A DNA stretch of 64,000 nucleotides from Paracoccaceae bacterium (lineage in GTDB: Bacteria; Pseudomonadota; Alphaproteobacteria; Rhodobacterales; Rhodobacteraceae). The notes below the pieces were generated by a model that was not told the DNA's origin, searched no databases, and was given only the letters and a program-made list of their open reading frames with translations. Of the stretch, positions 47,283 through 56,860 are shown in pieces (position 1 is the stretch's first letter; each line of letters starts with the position of its first letter). The DNA lies in NCBI GenBank assembly GCA_026989055.1, contig JALSKC010000031.1:1-64000 (forward strand), read 5' to 3'. A program made the position numbers and the translations under genes.

Positions 47283-48347
47283 TCAGTCTTCTCCTTGTTG
47301 GTTGCGCTCTCTTGCCTCATGTGTCGCCATTGCGCTGGCGAACTCGTCTTCTGCTTCGTTGTAGCGGTGGCAGGCCACGTGGTGGCCGTGTGCCACTTCG
47401 CGGAATTCGGGATCTTCGCGGTGGCAGATTTCCATCGCCTGCGGGCAGCGGGTGCAGAAGTTGCACCCGGCCGGCGGGTTGGCGGGCGAGGGCACGTCTC
47501 CTTCGAGGATGATGCGCTCGGTCACCGCCTCGGCGGCCGGGTCCGGGTCGGGGACCGCCGAGAGCAGCGCCTGGGTATAGGGGTGCAGCGGTGCGTTGTA
47601 GAGCGCATCGCGCGGCGCCAGCTCCACCACCTTTCCCAGATACATCACCGCCACCCGGTCGGCGATGTGGCGGACCATCGAAAGATCGTGGCTGATGAAC
47701 AGGTAGGTCAGGCCGAACCGCTCCTGCAGGTCTTCGAGCAGGTTCACCACCTGGGCCTGGATCGAGACGTCGAGCGCGGCGATCGGCTCGTCGCAGACGA
47801 TGAACTTCGGATTCAGCGCCAGCGCGCGGGCAATGCCGATTCGCTGGCGCTGGCCGCCGGAAAACTCGTGCGGGTAGCGGTTGGCGAAGTCGCGGCTGAG
47901 CCCGACCGCGTCCATCAGCTCGTAGACCCGTGCCAGCTTGTCCGCCTTCGACAGCGCCGTGTGTTCGTCCAGCGGTTCGGCGATGATCGCCGCCACCGTC
48001 ATGCGCGGGTTCAGGCTGGCCTGCGGGTCCTGGAACACCATCTGCATCGCCGGGCGCATGGCGCGCAGCTCGCGGGGGCCGAGCCGGGCGATGTCCTGCC
48101 CGTCGAACAGGATCCGGCCGCCGGTCACCTCGTAAAGCCGCAGCAGCGCGCGCCCGCAGGTGGACTTGCCGCAGCCGCTTTCGCCGACCAGGCCCAGGGT
48201 CTCGCCCTCGTGGATGTCGAAGCTCACCCCGTCCACGGCCTTCACCGCGCCCACGCGCCGGCGCAGGATGCCGGCGTGGATCGGGAAGTGCATCTGCAAC
48301 TCGCGCACCTCGACCAGCACCCGGCGCGGCGGCGGATCGTCACGCAT
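47283..48347 (-). CDS. Peptide ABC transporter ATPase (DppF/OppF type)
   Basis: A 354-residue nucleotide-binding subunit with Walker [10 protein letters not shown], signature [14 protein letters not shown], Walker B FIVCDEP, H-loop ISHDLSM, and the C-terminal oligopeptide/dipeptide extension with its cysteine group ([14 protein letters not shown]) that may hold an iron-sulfur cluster. Start at 48347 overlaps the upstream ATPase gene by eight bases. Confidence 0.94.
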   Translation of the reverse strand: MRDDPPPRRVLVEVRELQMHFPIHAGILRRRVGAVKAVDGVSFDIHEGETLGLVGESGCGKSTCGRALLRLYEVTGGRILFDGQDIARLGPRELRAMRPAMQMVFQDPQASLNPRMTVAAIIAEPLDEHTALSKADKLARVYELMDAVGLSRDFANRYPHEFSGGQRQRIGIARALALNPKFIVCDEPIAALDVSIQAQVVNLLEDLQERFGLTYLFISHDLSMVRHIADRVAVMYLGKVVELAPRDALYNAPLHPYTQALLSAVPDPDPAAEAVTERIILEGDVPSPANPPAGCNFCTRCPQAMEICHREDPEFREVAHGHHVACHRYNEAEDEFASAMATHEARERNQQGED

Positions 48348-49344
48348 GGCGCTCCCCCCCGCTGGCCGGATCCCAGAAACAGGCCACCTCATGGCCCGGG
48401 CGCACCGCCAGGCGGCGCGGGTTCTCGCGCCCGCAGCGCTCCAGCGCATGGCCGCAGCGCGGCCGGAACGGGCAGGCGGCAGGCGGCGCGCCGAGCACCG
48501 GCGGCTGACCTTCGATCACCCGCAGCCGTTCGGCCCGCTTGCCGCGCAGGCTGGGCACCGTCTGCAGCAGGGCGCGGGTATAGGGGTGCTGCGGGTCGGA
48601 AAACAGCTCGCGCACCGGGGCCTGTTCCACCACCTGGCCGCCATACATCACCATCACCCGGTCGGCGATGCCGGCGATCACGCCGAGATCGTGGGTGATC
48701 CAGACGATCGCCATGCCCAGCTTCCGGCGCAGATCCTTCACCAGTTCGATGATCTGGGCCTGGATGGTGACATCGAGCGCGGTGGTGGGTTCGTCGGCGA
48801 TCAGCACCTGCGGGTCGCAGGCCAGCGCGATCGCGATCATCACCCGCTGGCGCATGCCGCCCGAGAACTGGTGCGGGTAGTCCTTCAGCCGCGCCGCCGC
48901 ATCGGGAATGCCCACCAGATCGAGCAGCTCCGCGGCGCGCGCGCGCGCCTGTGCCTTCGACATCCCCATGTGCTTGCGCAGCGGCTCCATCAGCTGGAAG
49001 CCGACGGTGAACACCGGATTGAGCGAGGTCATCGGATCCTGGAACACGAAGCCGATTCGCGCCCCGCGGATCGCGCGCAGCGTGTCGTCGTCGGCCTGCA
49101 GCAGGTCGAGCCCGTCGAAGATCGCCCGACCGCTCCGGATCTCGGCCGGCGGCATCGGCAGCAGCCCGATCAGCGACATCATCGTGACCGACTTGCCCGA
49201 ACCCGATTCGCCGACCACGCCCAGAAGCTCGCCGGGGCGCAGGTCGAAGCTCACGTCGTTCACGGCGTGCACCTCGCCGCCCCGGGTCAGAAAAACCGTC
49301 TTCAGATCCCTGACATCAAGGATCGGCTGGGCCCCGTCGGGCAT
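48340..49344 (-). CDS. Peptide ABC transporter ATPase (DppD/OppD type)
   Basis: A 334-residue ATPase and first gene of the five-gene peptide-import operon. It has Walker [10 protein letters not shown], signature [14 protein letters not shown], Walker B VLIADEP, H-loop ITHDLGV, and the terminal [14 protein letters not shown] segment. It pairs with the DppF-type ATPase to drive uptake. Confidence 0.94.
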   Translation of the reverse strand: MPDGAQPILDVRDLKTVFLTRGGEVHAVNDVSFDLRPGELLGVVGESGSGKSVTMMSLIGLLPMPPAEIRSGRAIFDGLDLLQADDDTLRAIRGARIGFVFQDPMTSLNPVFTVGFQLMEPLRKHMGMSKAQARARAAELLDLVGIPDAAARLKDYPHQFSGGMRQRVMIAIALACDPQVLIADEPTTALDVTIQAQIIELVKDLRRKLGMAIVWITHDLGVIAGIADRVMVMYGGQVVEQAPVRELFSDPQHPYTRALLQTVPSLRGKRAERLRVIEGQPPVLGAPPAACPFRPRCGHALERCGRENPRRLAVRPGHEVACFWDPASGGERHA

Positions 49345-49928
49345 GAATCCCCCCCTGTGGCGCCCTGCCGGCGAGGCACGGGCGGCTGTCCTTCCTGCCG
49401 CCGCCGCCCGGTGCCGAATGACCCCGCCCCGGCATTTCCGGCTGCAGTTCCAGAAAAGCTAGCAGCAAATTCGCGTTCGGCAACAGGAATTTCTCCGGGG
49501 CTGCCGATTTTCCGGTTTTCGCGCGGGGCATCTTTCGCGCGGGCATGTTGCTCGGGTCTTGACCATCGCCACGGCGCGCCGCAGGGTTGCCGGGTTCGAA
49601 CGGAGGGAAAGATGGCAGGCGGGTTGTCGAGGTGCGCGTTTCCGGAACGGCTGGCGGTCTTTCCGGCAGTCAGGGAAAACGGCCGCCTTGCGCCGCCTGC
49701 GCCGATCGACCGGGTGGCAGAGCATCTTGCCGGCTGCGGGATGAAGGCGCGCCGGGTCCGGAACGGGGCGCGCACCGGGGTGCGCCCCCATCCCGCGCTT
49801 TCCGCCGGTGCCGGTTCCAGAGACGCCGCCCGGCCCGTCGGGGCGACGAATGTATCGCCGTCGAACAACCGCAGGCCGGCGGGGCGTTCCTCCGCCGCCT
49901 GGTCGAACATCTGACAAAGGAGTAGCTC
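49345..49928. other. Divergent spacer between peptide importer and amidohydrolase
   Basis: 584 bases without a supported gene. Bases 49450-49530 are AT-richer and the likely promoter area of the importer operon. The rest is GC-rich; open frames on both strands there match no family and lack ribosome binding sites. Confidence 0.5.
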
Positions 49929-51098
49929 ATGCCCATCAGGAACCGCTTTGCCGAGCTTCTGCCCGAGATCACCGCCTGGCGGCGCGATTTCCACGAACAT
50001 CCGGAACTGCTGTTCGAGGTGCATCGCACTGCCGGGATCGTCGCCGAACGCCTGCGCGAATTCGGCTGCGACGAAGTGGTGGAAGGCATCGGGCGCACCG
50101 GCGTCGTCGGCGTGATCAGGGGCAGGAGCGACACGTCGGGCAAGGTCATCGGCCTGCGCGCCGACATGGACGCGCTGCCGATCGAGGAGGCGACCGGGCT
50201 CGACTATGCCTCGAAGACCCCCGGCCTGATGCACGCCTGCGGCCATGACGGGCACACCGCGATGCTGCTGGGGGCGGCGAAATACCTGGCCGAAACCCGC
50301 AACTTCGACGGCACCGTGGTGGTGATCTTCCAGCCTGCCGAAGAGGGCGGCGGCGGTGGCAAGGTGATGGTGGACGACGGCATGATGGAGCGCTTCGACA
50401 TCCAGGAAGTCTACGGCATGCACAACATGCCCGGCCTGCCGGCGGGCCAGTTCGCGATCCGCCCGGGGCCGTTCTTTGCCAGCGCCGATCAGTTCGAGAT
50501 CGAGGTCGAGGGCAAGGGGGGGCATGCCGCCATGCCGCATGACGCCATCGATACCACCGTGGTGGCCAGCCATATCGTGATCGCGCTGCAGACCATCGTC
50601 AGCCGCAACCTCGACCCGGTGAAACAGCTGGTGGTCTCGGTCACCTCGTTCGAGACCGACAGCAAGGCCCACAACGTGATCCCGCAGCGGGTGACGCTGC
50701 GCGGCACCGTGCGCACGCTGGATCCGACCGTGCAGGACATGGCCGAAAGGCGCCTGGTCGAGATTGCCGGGAAAACCGCCGAGACCTTCGGTGCCGTGGC
50801 GCGGGTCAACTACGAGCGCGGCTACCCGATCATGGAAAATTCCGGGGAACAGACGGAATTCGCCGCCGAGGTGGCGCGTGCGGTCGCCGGAACCTGCCAC
50901 CCGGCGCCGCTGATCATGGGGGGAGAGGACTTCGCCTTCATGCTGAACGCGCGCCCGGGCGCCTACATCCTTTTGGGCAACGGGGATACGGCGATGGTGC
51001 ATCACCCGGAATATGATTTCGATGACAGCATCATCCCCGCCGGCTGTTCCTGGTTCGCCGAGCTGGTCGAGCGCAGGATGCCGGCCGCCCGAGGATGA
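49929..51098 (+). CDS. M20 family amidohydrolase (HipO/N-acyl amino acid hydrolase type)
   Basis: Metal-dependent peptidase/amidase of 389 residues. Metal ligands are in HACGHDGH (Cys104, His106), the PAEEGGGG glutamates (about 138-139), MHNMPG (His165) and a late His in MVHHPEYDF. The dimerisation domain lies at about 185-295. Such enzymes cleave N-acyl or N-aminoacyl amino acids. ATG 49929 follows AAAGGAG. It is divergent from a peptide importer and overlaps the next gene by four bases, suggesting a joint catabolic role. Confidence 0.93.
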   Translation: MPIRNRFAELLPEITAWRRDFHEHPELLFEVHRTAGIVAERLREFGCDEVVEGIGRTGVVGVIRGRSDTSGKVIGLRADMDALPIEEATGLDYASKTPGLMHACGHDGHTAMLLGAAKYLAETRNFDGTVVVIFQPAEEGGGGGKVMVDDGMMERFDIQEVYGMHNMPGLPAGQFAIRPGPFFASADQFEIEVEGKGGHAAMPHDAIDTTVVASHIVIALQTIVSRNLDPVKQLVVSVTSFETDSKAHNVIPQRVTLRGTVRTLDPTVQDMAERRLVEIAGKTAETFGAVARVNYERGYPIMENSGEQTEFAAEVARAVAGTCHPAPLIMGGEDFAFMLNARPGAYILLGNGDTAMVHHPEYDFDDSIIPAGCSWFAELVERRMPAARG

Positions 51099-51835
51099 AG
51101 CCCTTCCTGATCCTGCAGCTGCGCCCGGAAACCGAGGCGGCGGACGACGAGTTCGCCGCCATTCTGCGCAAGGGCGGCTTGGGCGCCGAAGAGGTGCGCC
51201 GCATCCGGCTGGACCGTGAAGACATCCCCGCCGATCTGCGGCTGGACGATCATTCGGGGGTGATCGTGGGCGGCGGGCCGGGCTGCGTTTCGGACCCGCC
51301 CGAGGCCAAGAGCCCCGCCGAGGCGCGCATCGAGGCGGCGGTGCTGGGGCTGATGGCGGAAATCACCGCGCGCGATTTCCCCTATCTCGGCTGCTGCTAC
51401 GGGATCGGGATTCTGGCCCATCACCTCGGCGCGCCGGTCGGCAAGGAACGATATGGCGAAGAGGTGGGCACCAGCACCTGCATCCTGACCGAGGCCGGCA
51501 GGGCGGATCCGCTCTTGTCCGGCATGCCCGGGCGCTTCGACGCCTTTGTCGGCCACAAGGAAGCGGTTCAGGAGCTGCCCGGGGGCTGCGTGCACCTGCT
51601 GCGCTCGAAGAGCTGCCCCTACCAGATGATCCGCTACGGACGCAATGTCTATGCCACCCAGTTTCACCCGGAAGCGGACAGCGAAGGTTTTGCCCTGCGC
51701 ATCCGGATCTACAAGGATCGCGGCTATTTCGCACCGGCCGATGCCGAGAGGCTGACCGACATGTGCCATGCGGCGGATGTGCGCCAGCCGGAGCGCATCC
51801 TGAGCAACTTCGTGGCCCGCTACCGTCGCGTGTGA
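51095..51835 (+). CDS. Class I glutamine amidotransferase
   Basis: A 246-residue GuaA-type amidotransferase domain acting without a fused synthetase. The triad is Cys101 (GCCYGIG), His191 and Glu193 (QFHPEAD). The physiological role is unknown; homologues hydrolyse gamma-glutamyl compounds or provide ammonia. Its ATG overlaps the amidohydrolase stop as ATGA, so the two are translationally coupled. Confidence 0.9.
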   Translation: MKPFLILQLRPETEAADDEFAAILRKGGLGAEEVRRIRLDREDIPADLRLDDHSGVIVGGGPGCVSDPPEAKSPAEARIEAAVLGLMAEITARDFPYLGCCYGIGILAHHLGAPVGKERYGEEVGTSTCILTEAGRADPLLSGMPGRFDAFVGHKEAVQELPGGCVHLLRSKSCPYQMIRYGRNVYATQFHPEADSEGFALRIRIYKDRGYFAPADAERLTDMCHAADVRQPERILSNFVARYRRV

Positions 51836-51887
51836 GGCCCCCGGCAGCCGCGCGCCCGGTGCTGACGCCGGCGGCGGGAGAGGGAGA

Positions 51888-52139
51888 TCAGCTTCGGGGC
51901 CCTGCTTTGGGCGAGGCATCGCGCCGCCCCCGCCGCCCGCCGCGGCGTTTCTTCAGCAGGGCGGCGCGAGCGGGGAGTTCGGCCATCAGCCGCCTGCGCT
52001 CCTGCGGCTCCAGTTCCGCCCAGCGGGCGATTTCCGCACCGGTGCGAAAACAGCCGACGCAGATCTTCGCCTGCGGATGGATCACGCAGATATCGATGCA
52101 GGGGCTGTCGTCCCCGCGGCGGCGGTTCGGCGTGCTCAT
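51888..52139 (-). CDS. DUF1289 domain protein
   Basis: A small 83-residue protein with the DUF1289 cysteine pattern ([20 protein letters not shown]), followed by a helical part and a basic C-terminal tail. Probably a metal-binding or iron-sulfur-like small protein of unknown function. Its ATG overlaps the ruvX stop codon by four bases. Confidence 0.88.
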   Translation of the reverse strand: MSTPNRRRGDDSPCIDICVIHPQAKICVGCFRTGAEIARWAELEPQERRRLMAELPARAALLKKRRGGRRGRRDASPKAGPRS

Positions 52140-52612
52140 GGCGCGCGCTCCAGCCCGGCCAGCCTGTCCAGCGCGCCCTGAAGGATGTAGCCGGCGGCCA
52201 CCTGGTCGATCACCTCGGCCCGGCGCGCCCGCGACGTGTCGGCTTCCAGCAGCGCGCGTTCGGCGGCAACGGTGGAAAGGCGCTCGTCCCAGTAGGCGAT
52301 CGGCAGCGCGCTCAGGCGGGAGAGGTTGCGGGCGAAGGCCCGGGTGGACTGGCAGCGGGGCCCTTCGCTGCCATCCATGTTGAAGGGAAGCCCGAGCACG
52401 AAGCCGACGATCTGTCGCCCTTCGGCGATGTCCAGCAGCCGGGCGGCATCGCGGCCGAAGCCGCGCCGGCGGATGGTTTCAAGCGGGGTGGCGACCGTGC
52501 GCGTCCGGTCGGAAACCGCGACCCCGATGGTCTTCGCGCCGAGGTCGAGCCCCGCCAGCGCCCCGGCGCGCGGCAGGGCGGCGGCGAAGGCGGGGAGCTC
52601 CTCGAAGATCAC
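52136..52612 (-). CDS. ruvX: Holliday junction resolvase-like protein RuvX (YqgF)
   Basis: A 158-residue RNase H-fold protein implicated in 16S rRNA 5' end processing. Conserved parts are [33 protein letters not shown] and [15 protein letters not shown]. It begins with GTG at 52612. It sits between ccmI and DUF1289 and is translationally coupled with the latter. Confidence 0.93.
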   Translation of the reverse strand: MIFEELPAFAAALPRAGALAGLDLGAKTIGVAVSDRTRTVATPLETIRRRGFGRDAARLLDIAEGRQIVGFVLGLPFNMDGSEGPRCQSTRAFARNLSRLSALPIAYWDERLSTVAAERALLEADTSRARRAEVIDQVAAGYILQGALDRLAGLERAP

Positions 52613-52676
52613 CGCGCGTTCCCCGGCCCGGTGCGCCCGGTGCCCGTGCCTTCGGCATTCATCGTGCTCCCTGCGT

Positions 52677-53900
52677 TCATGGCGTCAGCCCGGCGCCTTC
52701 GGCGGCCTGGCGCAGCCGGGCCAGCGCCTCGGGGGAGGCGGCGAAGACCTGCTGCGCCTCGCTCCAGATCCCGGCCGCGCGTTCGGTTTCGCCGAGCACG
52801 CCCAGGGCGGTGATGAGGCGGGCCCAGTCGCTGGCGGGGCCGCCCTCGGTGGCCAGCCGTTCGGCCAGCCCCTCGACCATCGAGCGGATCATCGCCCGGC
52901 GCTCCTCCGCGCTCATGTCCTGGGCGGCGGCGATATCGGCCTGCGAGGGCCCGCGCATCGGCGCGCCGGCTCCCGGCAGCGGAGGCAGGCTGTAGCGGAT
53001 GCCGGCCTCGCGCGCGAGGGGTTCGATCCGGGCGCGTACCGGGGCGACCCAGGGGGCATCGGGGGCGCTGTCCTCGAGCAGGGCCTGCCAGGTCCGGAAG
53101 GCGAGGTCGGGGCGTCCGGTCTGGGCCAGCATCAGCCCGAGATAGTAGCGTGCGACGCCGTTGCGCGGATCCAGTTCCAGGGCGCGTCCGATGGCGCTTT
53201 CGGCCTCGGGCGAGACATAGCCGCCGGCGGCAAGCACCAGGATGTCGGCGAGGTCGGCCCAGTCTTCGGCTCCGGCGCTGTCGCCCATGATGGCGAGCAC
53301 CCTTTCCTGGGCCCGGGCCGCGGCGACGAAATTGCCGATCGCCGCCTCGTTGCGGGCCAGCAGGACATGCCCCTGCAGGTCGTCGGGGCGGCTTTCCAGG
53401 GCCTTGCGCAGCCGCTCCAGAAGCTCCAGGTGCTCGGGTGCGGCCCCCGGGGCCGGGACGCTGACCGGCAGCCTGGCTTCGGCCTCGGCCTGCGAGATCC
53501 GGTTCTTGCGCAGCTCTTCGGCTTCGGCCAGGCGCTGGTGCAGGGGGAGGTCGGGGTATCCGGGGGCGCCGATCATGCGGTAGAGCGCAAGGCTGCCGGC
53601 GACGAGCGTCAGCGCCACGGCACCGGCCAGAAGCGGGCTGGCGCGGGCGCTGTCCTGCCCGGCGGCGCGGGCCTTGCGCCCGGCATCGAGCAGGCGGCGC
53701 GATATTTCGGTCCGCAGGCGCTCGGCTTCCCGCGGCTCGAGGATTCCGCGGGCCAGGTCGCGCTCGATGTCGGCCAGCTGGTCGCGGTAGATCGCCATGT
53801 CGCTGGCGGCGGCCTGCTGGCTGCGTCGGCGCAGCAGGGCGAATGCCAGCGGCGCGGCGACGATGGCGGCCATCAGAACGGCAATGGTCCAGAACAGCAT
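52677..53900 (-). CDS. ccmI: Cytochrome c biogenesis protein CcmI
   Basis: Part of the haem-lyase complex that presents apocytochrome c in System I maturation. The 407-residue protein has an N-terminal membrane helix ([16 protein letters not shown]), a cytoplasmic segment, a second helix (about 90-112), and a periplasmic TPR-like domain (about 150-300). Start at 53900 follows GGGAGG. It lies 64 bases upstream of ruvX. Confidence 0.9.
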   Translation of the reverse strand: MLFWTIAVLMAAIVAAPLAFALLRRRSQQAAASDMAIYRDQLADIERDLARGILEPREAERLRTEISRRLLDAGRKARAAGQDSARASPLLAGAVALTLVAGSLALYRMIGAPGYPDLPLHQRLAEAEELRKNRISQAEAEARLPVSVPAPGAAPEHLELLERLRKALESRPDDLQGHVLLARNEAAIGNFVAAARAQERVLAIMGDSAGAEDWADLADILVLAAGGYVSPEAESAIGRALELDPRNGVARYYLGLMLAQTGRPDLAFRTWQALLEDSAPDAPWVAPVRARIEPLAREAGIRYSLPPLPGAGAPMRGPSQADIAAAQDMSAEERRAMIRSMVEGLAERLATEGGPASDWARLITALGVLGETERAAGIWSEAQQVFAASPEALARLRQAAEGAGLTP

Positions 53901-54323
53901 CGGCAAGCCTCCCGGATGCCGGTCTAGCCGCTTGCGAAGCGGACGGAAAGCCCTCTCGGGAGGGGCTGTGGCAATCTCGCGCAACGGTGATCGGCGGGGC
54001 GGGCCGCGCCGATGCCCCCGCGCCGATGCCCGCCCGCAGGCGCCGGTCCGCGACGACGGTCCGCGACGACGGTCCGCGAAGACGGCACCGGCCGCCGCTG
54101 CCGGGGGGCGGCGGGGCGGAGCCTCGGGAACCGAGACCGTCAGGCCTTGGGGCCGGCGGAGGAAGGACGGCAGAAGGCGGGCGGCAATGTCGCGAATTTC
54201 CGGTCAAGTGCCGCTTCGAGCCTTGGCAAGCGGGGCGCGGCGCTTCATGTATCATCTGTCATCGTGATCCTTTCCGGGGCCGCGCGGGTTTCCCGCCCCC
54301 CCTGCCGGAGTGTCGTCGAGGCC
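53901..54323. other. Divergent spacer between ccmI and soxB
   Basis: A 423-base gap with two tandem duplications at its start. AT-richer bases at about 54245-54275 probably hold the sox promoter; no riboswitch or gene is recognisable. Confidence 0.5.
54044..54082. repeat. 13-bp tandem repeat, three copies
   Basis: CGGTCCGCGACGA three times, the last with one change (GCGAAGA). Just upstream CGCCGATGCCC is also doubled at 54008 and 54021. Confidence 0.9.
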
Positions 54324-55571
54324 ATGAAACGCTACTCGGCCCTTGCCATCGCCCGCGAGGCGGCCCGCTACCACCGGGGCTGGGAGCGGGCCTGGGCCTC
54401 GCCCGAGCCGAAGGGCGATTACGAAATTGTGATCGTCGGGGCCGGCGGGCACGGGCTGGCCACCGCCTATTACCTGGGGCGCAACTTCGGAATCACCGAC
54501 GTTGCGGTGCTCGAAAAGGGATGGCTGGGCGGCGGCAATACCGGGCGCAACACCACCATCATCCGCTCCAACTACCTGCAGGATCCTTCGGCCGCGATCT
54601 ACGAGAAGGCCCGCGCCCTCTACGAGACCATGAGCCGCGATCTGAACTTCAACGTGATGTTCAGCCCCCGCGGCGTGATGATGCTGGCTCAGACCGAGCA
54701 TGAAAGGCGCGGCTATCTGCGCACGGTCCATGCCAATGCGCTGCAGGGGGTGAAGACCGAGTTCATCACCCCCGAACGGGTGAAGGAGCTGGTGCCGATC
54801 ATCCGCATCGAGGGGCCGCGCTACCCGGTGCTGGGGGCGCTGTGGCAGCCGCGCGGCGGCACCGCGCGCCACGATGCGGTGGCCTGGGGCTATGCGCGGG
54901 CCTGCTCGGCCATGGGCATGCACATCATCCAGAACTGCGAGGTGACGGGGATCGTCTCCGAAGGCGGGCGGGTCAGCGGGGTGGAAACCGTCCGCGGGCG
55001 CATCGGCTGCCGCAAGCTGGCGATCGTGGTGGCGGGCCATTCGGGGCGGCTGGCGGAGATGGCCGGCTTCCGCCTGCCGATCGAGAGCGTGGCGCTGCAG
55101 GCACTGGTGAGCGAGCCGGTCAGGCCGGTGCTCGACGTGGTGGTGATGGCCAACACGGTGCATGGCTACATCAGCCAGTCCGACAAGGGCGAACTGGTGA
55201 TCGGCGGCGGAACGGACGGGTTCAACAACTACACCCAGCGCGGTTCCTTCCACCATGTGGAGGAAACCGTGCGCGCCCTGGTCGAGACCTTCCCGATCAT
55301 CAGCCGGCTGCGGATGATGCGCCAGTGGGGCGGCATCGTGGACATGACCGGCGACCGCTCGCCGATCATCTCGAAAACCCCGCTGGAGGGCTGCTTCATC
55401 AACTGCGGCTGGGGAACGGGGGGGTTCAAGGCGATTCCCGGCTCGGGCTGGGCGATGGCCGAACTGGTGGCGCGCGGCACGCCGGGGCCGCTGGCCGCTC
55501 CCTTCGGGCTGGAGCGATTCCGCGAGGGGCGCTTCATCGACGAGAGCGTGGCGGCGGGAGTGGCGCATTGA
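54324..55571 (+). CDS. soxB: Sarcosine oxidase beta subunit
   Basis: Flavoprotein subunit that oxidises sarcosine to glycine and formaldehyde equivalents. The 415-residue protein has the FAD motif VGAGGHGLATAYYLG (about 38-52), the typical GWLGGGNTGRNTTIIRSNYL, and a C-terminal WGTGGFKAIPGSG. His183 in GGTARHDAV is at the place where SoxB carries covalent FMN. Start at 54324 gives the family N-terminus MKRYSALAIAREA. It is the first gene of the sox operon. Confidence 0.96.
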   Translation: MKRYSALAIAREAARYHRGWERAWASPEPKGDYEIVIVGAGGHGLATAYYLGRNFGITDVAVLEKGWLGGGNTGRNTTIIRSNYLQDPSAAIYEKARALYETMSRDLNFNVMFSPRGVMMLAQTEHERRGYLRTVHANALQGVKTEFITPERVKELVPIIRIEGPRYPVLGALWQPRGGTARHDAVAWGYARACSAMGMHIIQNCEVTGIVSEGGRVSGVETVRGRIGCRKLAIVVAGHSGRLAEMAGFRLPIESVALQALVSEPVRPVLDVVVMANTVHGYISQSDKGELVIGGGTDGFNNYTQRGSFHHVEETVRALVETFPIISRLRMMRQWGGIVDMTGDRSPIISKTPLEGCFINCGWGTGGFKAIPGSGWAMAELVARGTPGPLAAPFGLERFREGRFIDESVAAGVAH

Positions 55572-55719
55572 TGCAACGGTCGAGAGGTTTCGCGCCAGCC
55601 GTGCCCGGCCTGCGGGCTTTCGCCGGGCGGCTGCGCGGGAGCGGGGGCGGCATGGCGCAAAACGCTGATCCGCGGGCGTTTCCGCGGCATGCGGGCGGCT
55701 TCCGCGGCGGGGCCGATTC

Positions 55720-55754
55720 GGCGACAATCCCCACTTCATGCGCGAATTGTCGCC
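55720..55754 (+). promoter_or_regulatory. Inverted repeat around a start codon
   Basis: GGCGACAAT (55720-55728) and ATTGTCGCC (55746-55754) are perfectly complementary, and the ATG at 55738 lies in the 17-base loop. A transcript could hide or present the start codon through this stem. Confidence 0.5.
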
Positions 55755-56001
55755 GCATGAGGGGCAACAGGTTGTGGCGAATTGTATCGAATCCGCGAGA
55801 TCCGGTAGGGTTCCGGCGGATTTTCGTGGGGTGTATCTGGTGTATTTCGTCTTTGCAGATTGGATCATCTTGCTTGCGCTTGTGGTGCTCGGGGTGGTCG
55901 TGGTCCTCCTGTTCCGCACGCTTGCGTCCGATTCCGGACCGGATGCGCCGCGCCGTCGGCGCACGGCATCCCGGGGCGGAGGAAGGCCGGCCGGCTCCTG
56001 A
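55738..56001 (+). CDS. Small single-helix membrane protein inside the sox operon
   Basis: An 87-residue protein with a soluble N-terminal part (MRELSPHEGQQVVANCIESA), one strongly hydrophobic helix (about 32-60) and an Arg-rich C-terminus. No family recognised. There is no clear ribosome binding site; the ATG lies in the loop of a stem. Base composition of its first half is less GC-rich than its neighbours. It is not a known component of sarcosine oxidase loci. Confidence 0.5.
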   Translation: MRELSPHEGQQVVANCIESARSGRVPADFRGVYLVYFVFADWIILLALVVLGVVVVLLFRTLASDSGPDAPRRRRTASRGGGRPAGS

Positions 56002-56034
56002 GAGCGCCGTTGCGCCGTTGCGGCGGGGGGCGGC

Positions 56035-56478
56035 ATGATCCGCCGCCTGCGCGAACTGCTCCCCCGCGCCTTCGCCCGGGCGGTTCCGGTCGTCGGTCTT
56101 GCCGCCTATGCGTCCGGGACGCTGAGCGCCCTGCTGGCCGGCGCTCCCGAGCTGTTTCAGCGTTTCGGTGCGATCGGCGTTGCCGCCGCGATCCTGTTCT
56201 TTGACGACCGCCTGGCACGGGTGGAGCTCCTGCGCCAGCAGAGCATGGAGCGGCTCCTGCATGAATACGGCCTGGAACTGGAAGCGCTGAAGGAGGGCAT
56301 CGCCCCCACAAGCATGCCCGAACGGGGCTATCTGATCGACTACCTGCAGGAAGAGGCGCGGCTTGAGCGGCTGCGCCGGCAGGCGGCCTGGATCGGCACG
56401 GCGAACATCCTGCTGCTGGTCGTGGCGACCCTGCAGTGGGGCTTTGGCGACATCTTTCTCGAATGGGTGCACGCATGA
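56035..56478 (+). CDS. Membrane protein of unknown function inside the sox operon
   Basis: A 147-residue protein with a hydrophobic N-terminal region (about 15-60, probably two helices), a long amphipathic middle (EYGLELEALKEGIAPT) and a C-terminal helix (about 118-140). No family recognised. It follows GGGGGGCGGC and stands between soxB and soxD on the same strand; it may have come with the 87-residue protein gene 34 bases upstream. Confidence 0.6.
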   Translation: MIRRLRELLPRAFARAVPVVGLAAYASGTLSALLAGAPELFQRFGAIGVAAAILFFDDRLARVELLRQQSMERLLHEYGLELEALKEGIAPTSMPERGYLIDYLQEEARLERLRRQAAWIGTANILLLVVATLQWGFGDIFLEWVHA

Positions 56479-56536
56479 TCCTGTCGTTTCCGCGCGTTGA
56501 GGCGCTGCCGGCCCGCCGGGGCGGGGGGAGGGGCGG

Positions 56537-56860
56537 ATGCTGATCCTCGAATGCCCCTTCTGCGGCATCATGGCCGACGAAACCGAGCTCGCTCCGGGCG
56601 GCGAGGCGCATGTCCGCCGCGTGGGGCCGGAGGGGAGCGACGAGGCGTTCGAGGCCTATCTGTTCATGCGCAGGAACCCCTGCGGCGTGCATTTCGAGCT
56701 CTGGCGCCATGCTCACGGTTGCGGCAGGTGGTTCATTGCCGCGCGCAACACGCTGACGCTGGAGGTCTACGGCACCTATCCGGCGCAGACGGATCGCCCG
56801 CCCGCCGCCATCGTGCGGGCCATCCGCAGACGGGTCCCCGGATGGGAGTGGCAGCCATGA
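56537..56860 (+). CDS. soxD: Sarcosine oxidase delta subunit
   Basis: Small 107-residue zinc-binding subunit of the heterotetramer, starting MLILECPFCG with the CxxC pair of the zinc site and further ligand candidates in HGCGRWF. Its stop codon overlaps the soxA start as ATGA, so the two are translated together. Confidence 0.94.
   Translation: MLILECPFCGIMADETELAPGGEAHVRRVGPEGSDEAFEAYLFMRRNPCGVHFELWRHAHGCGRWFIAARNTLTLEVYGTYPAQTDRPPAAIVRAIRRRVPGWEWQP

Noticed and set aside
49590-49615. A tRNA T-arm-like sequence (GGGTTCGAACGG) in the spacer before the amidohydrolase
   Set aside because: No acceptor stem, D arm or anticodon stem can be built around it.
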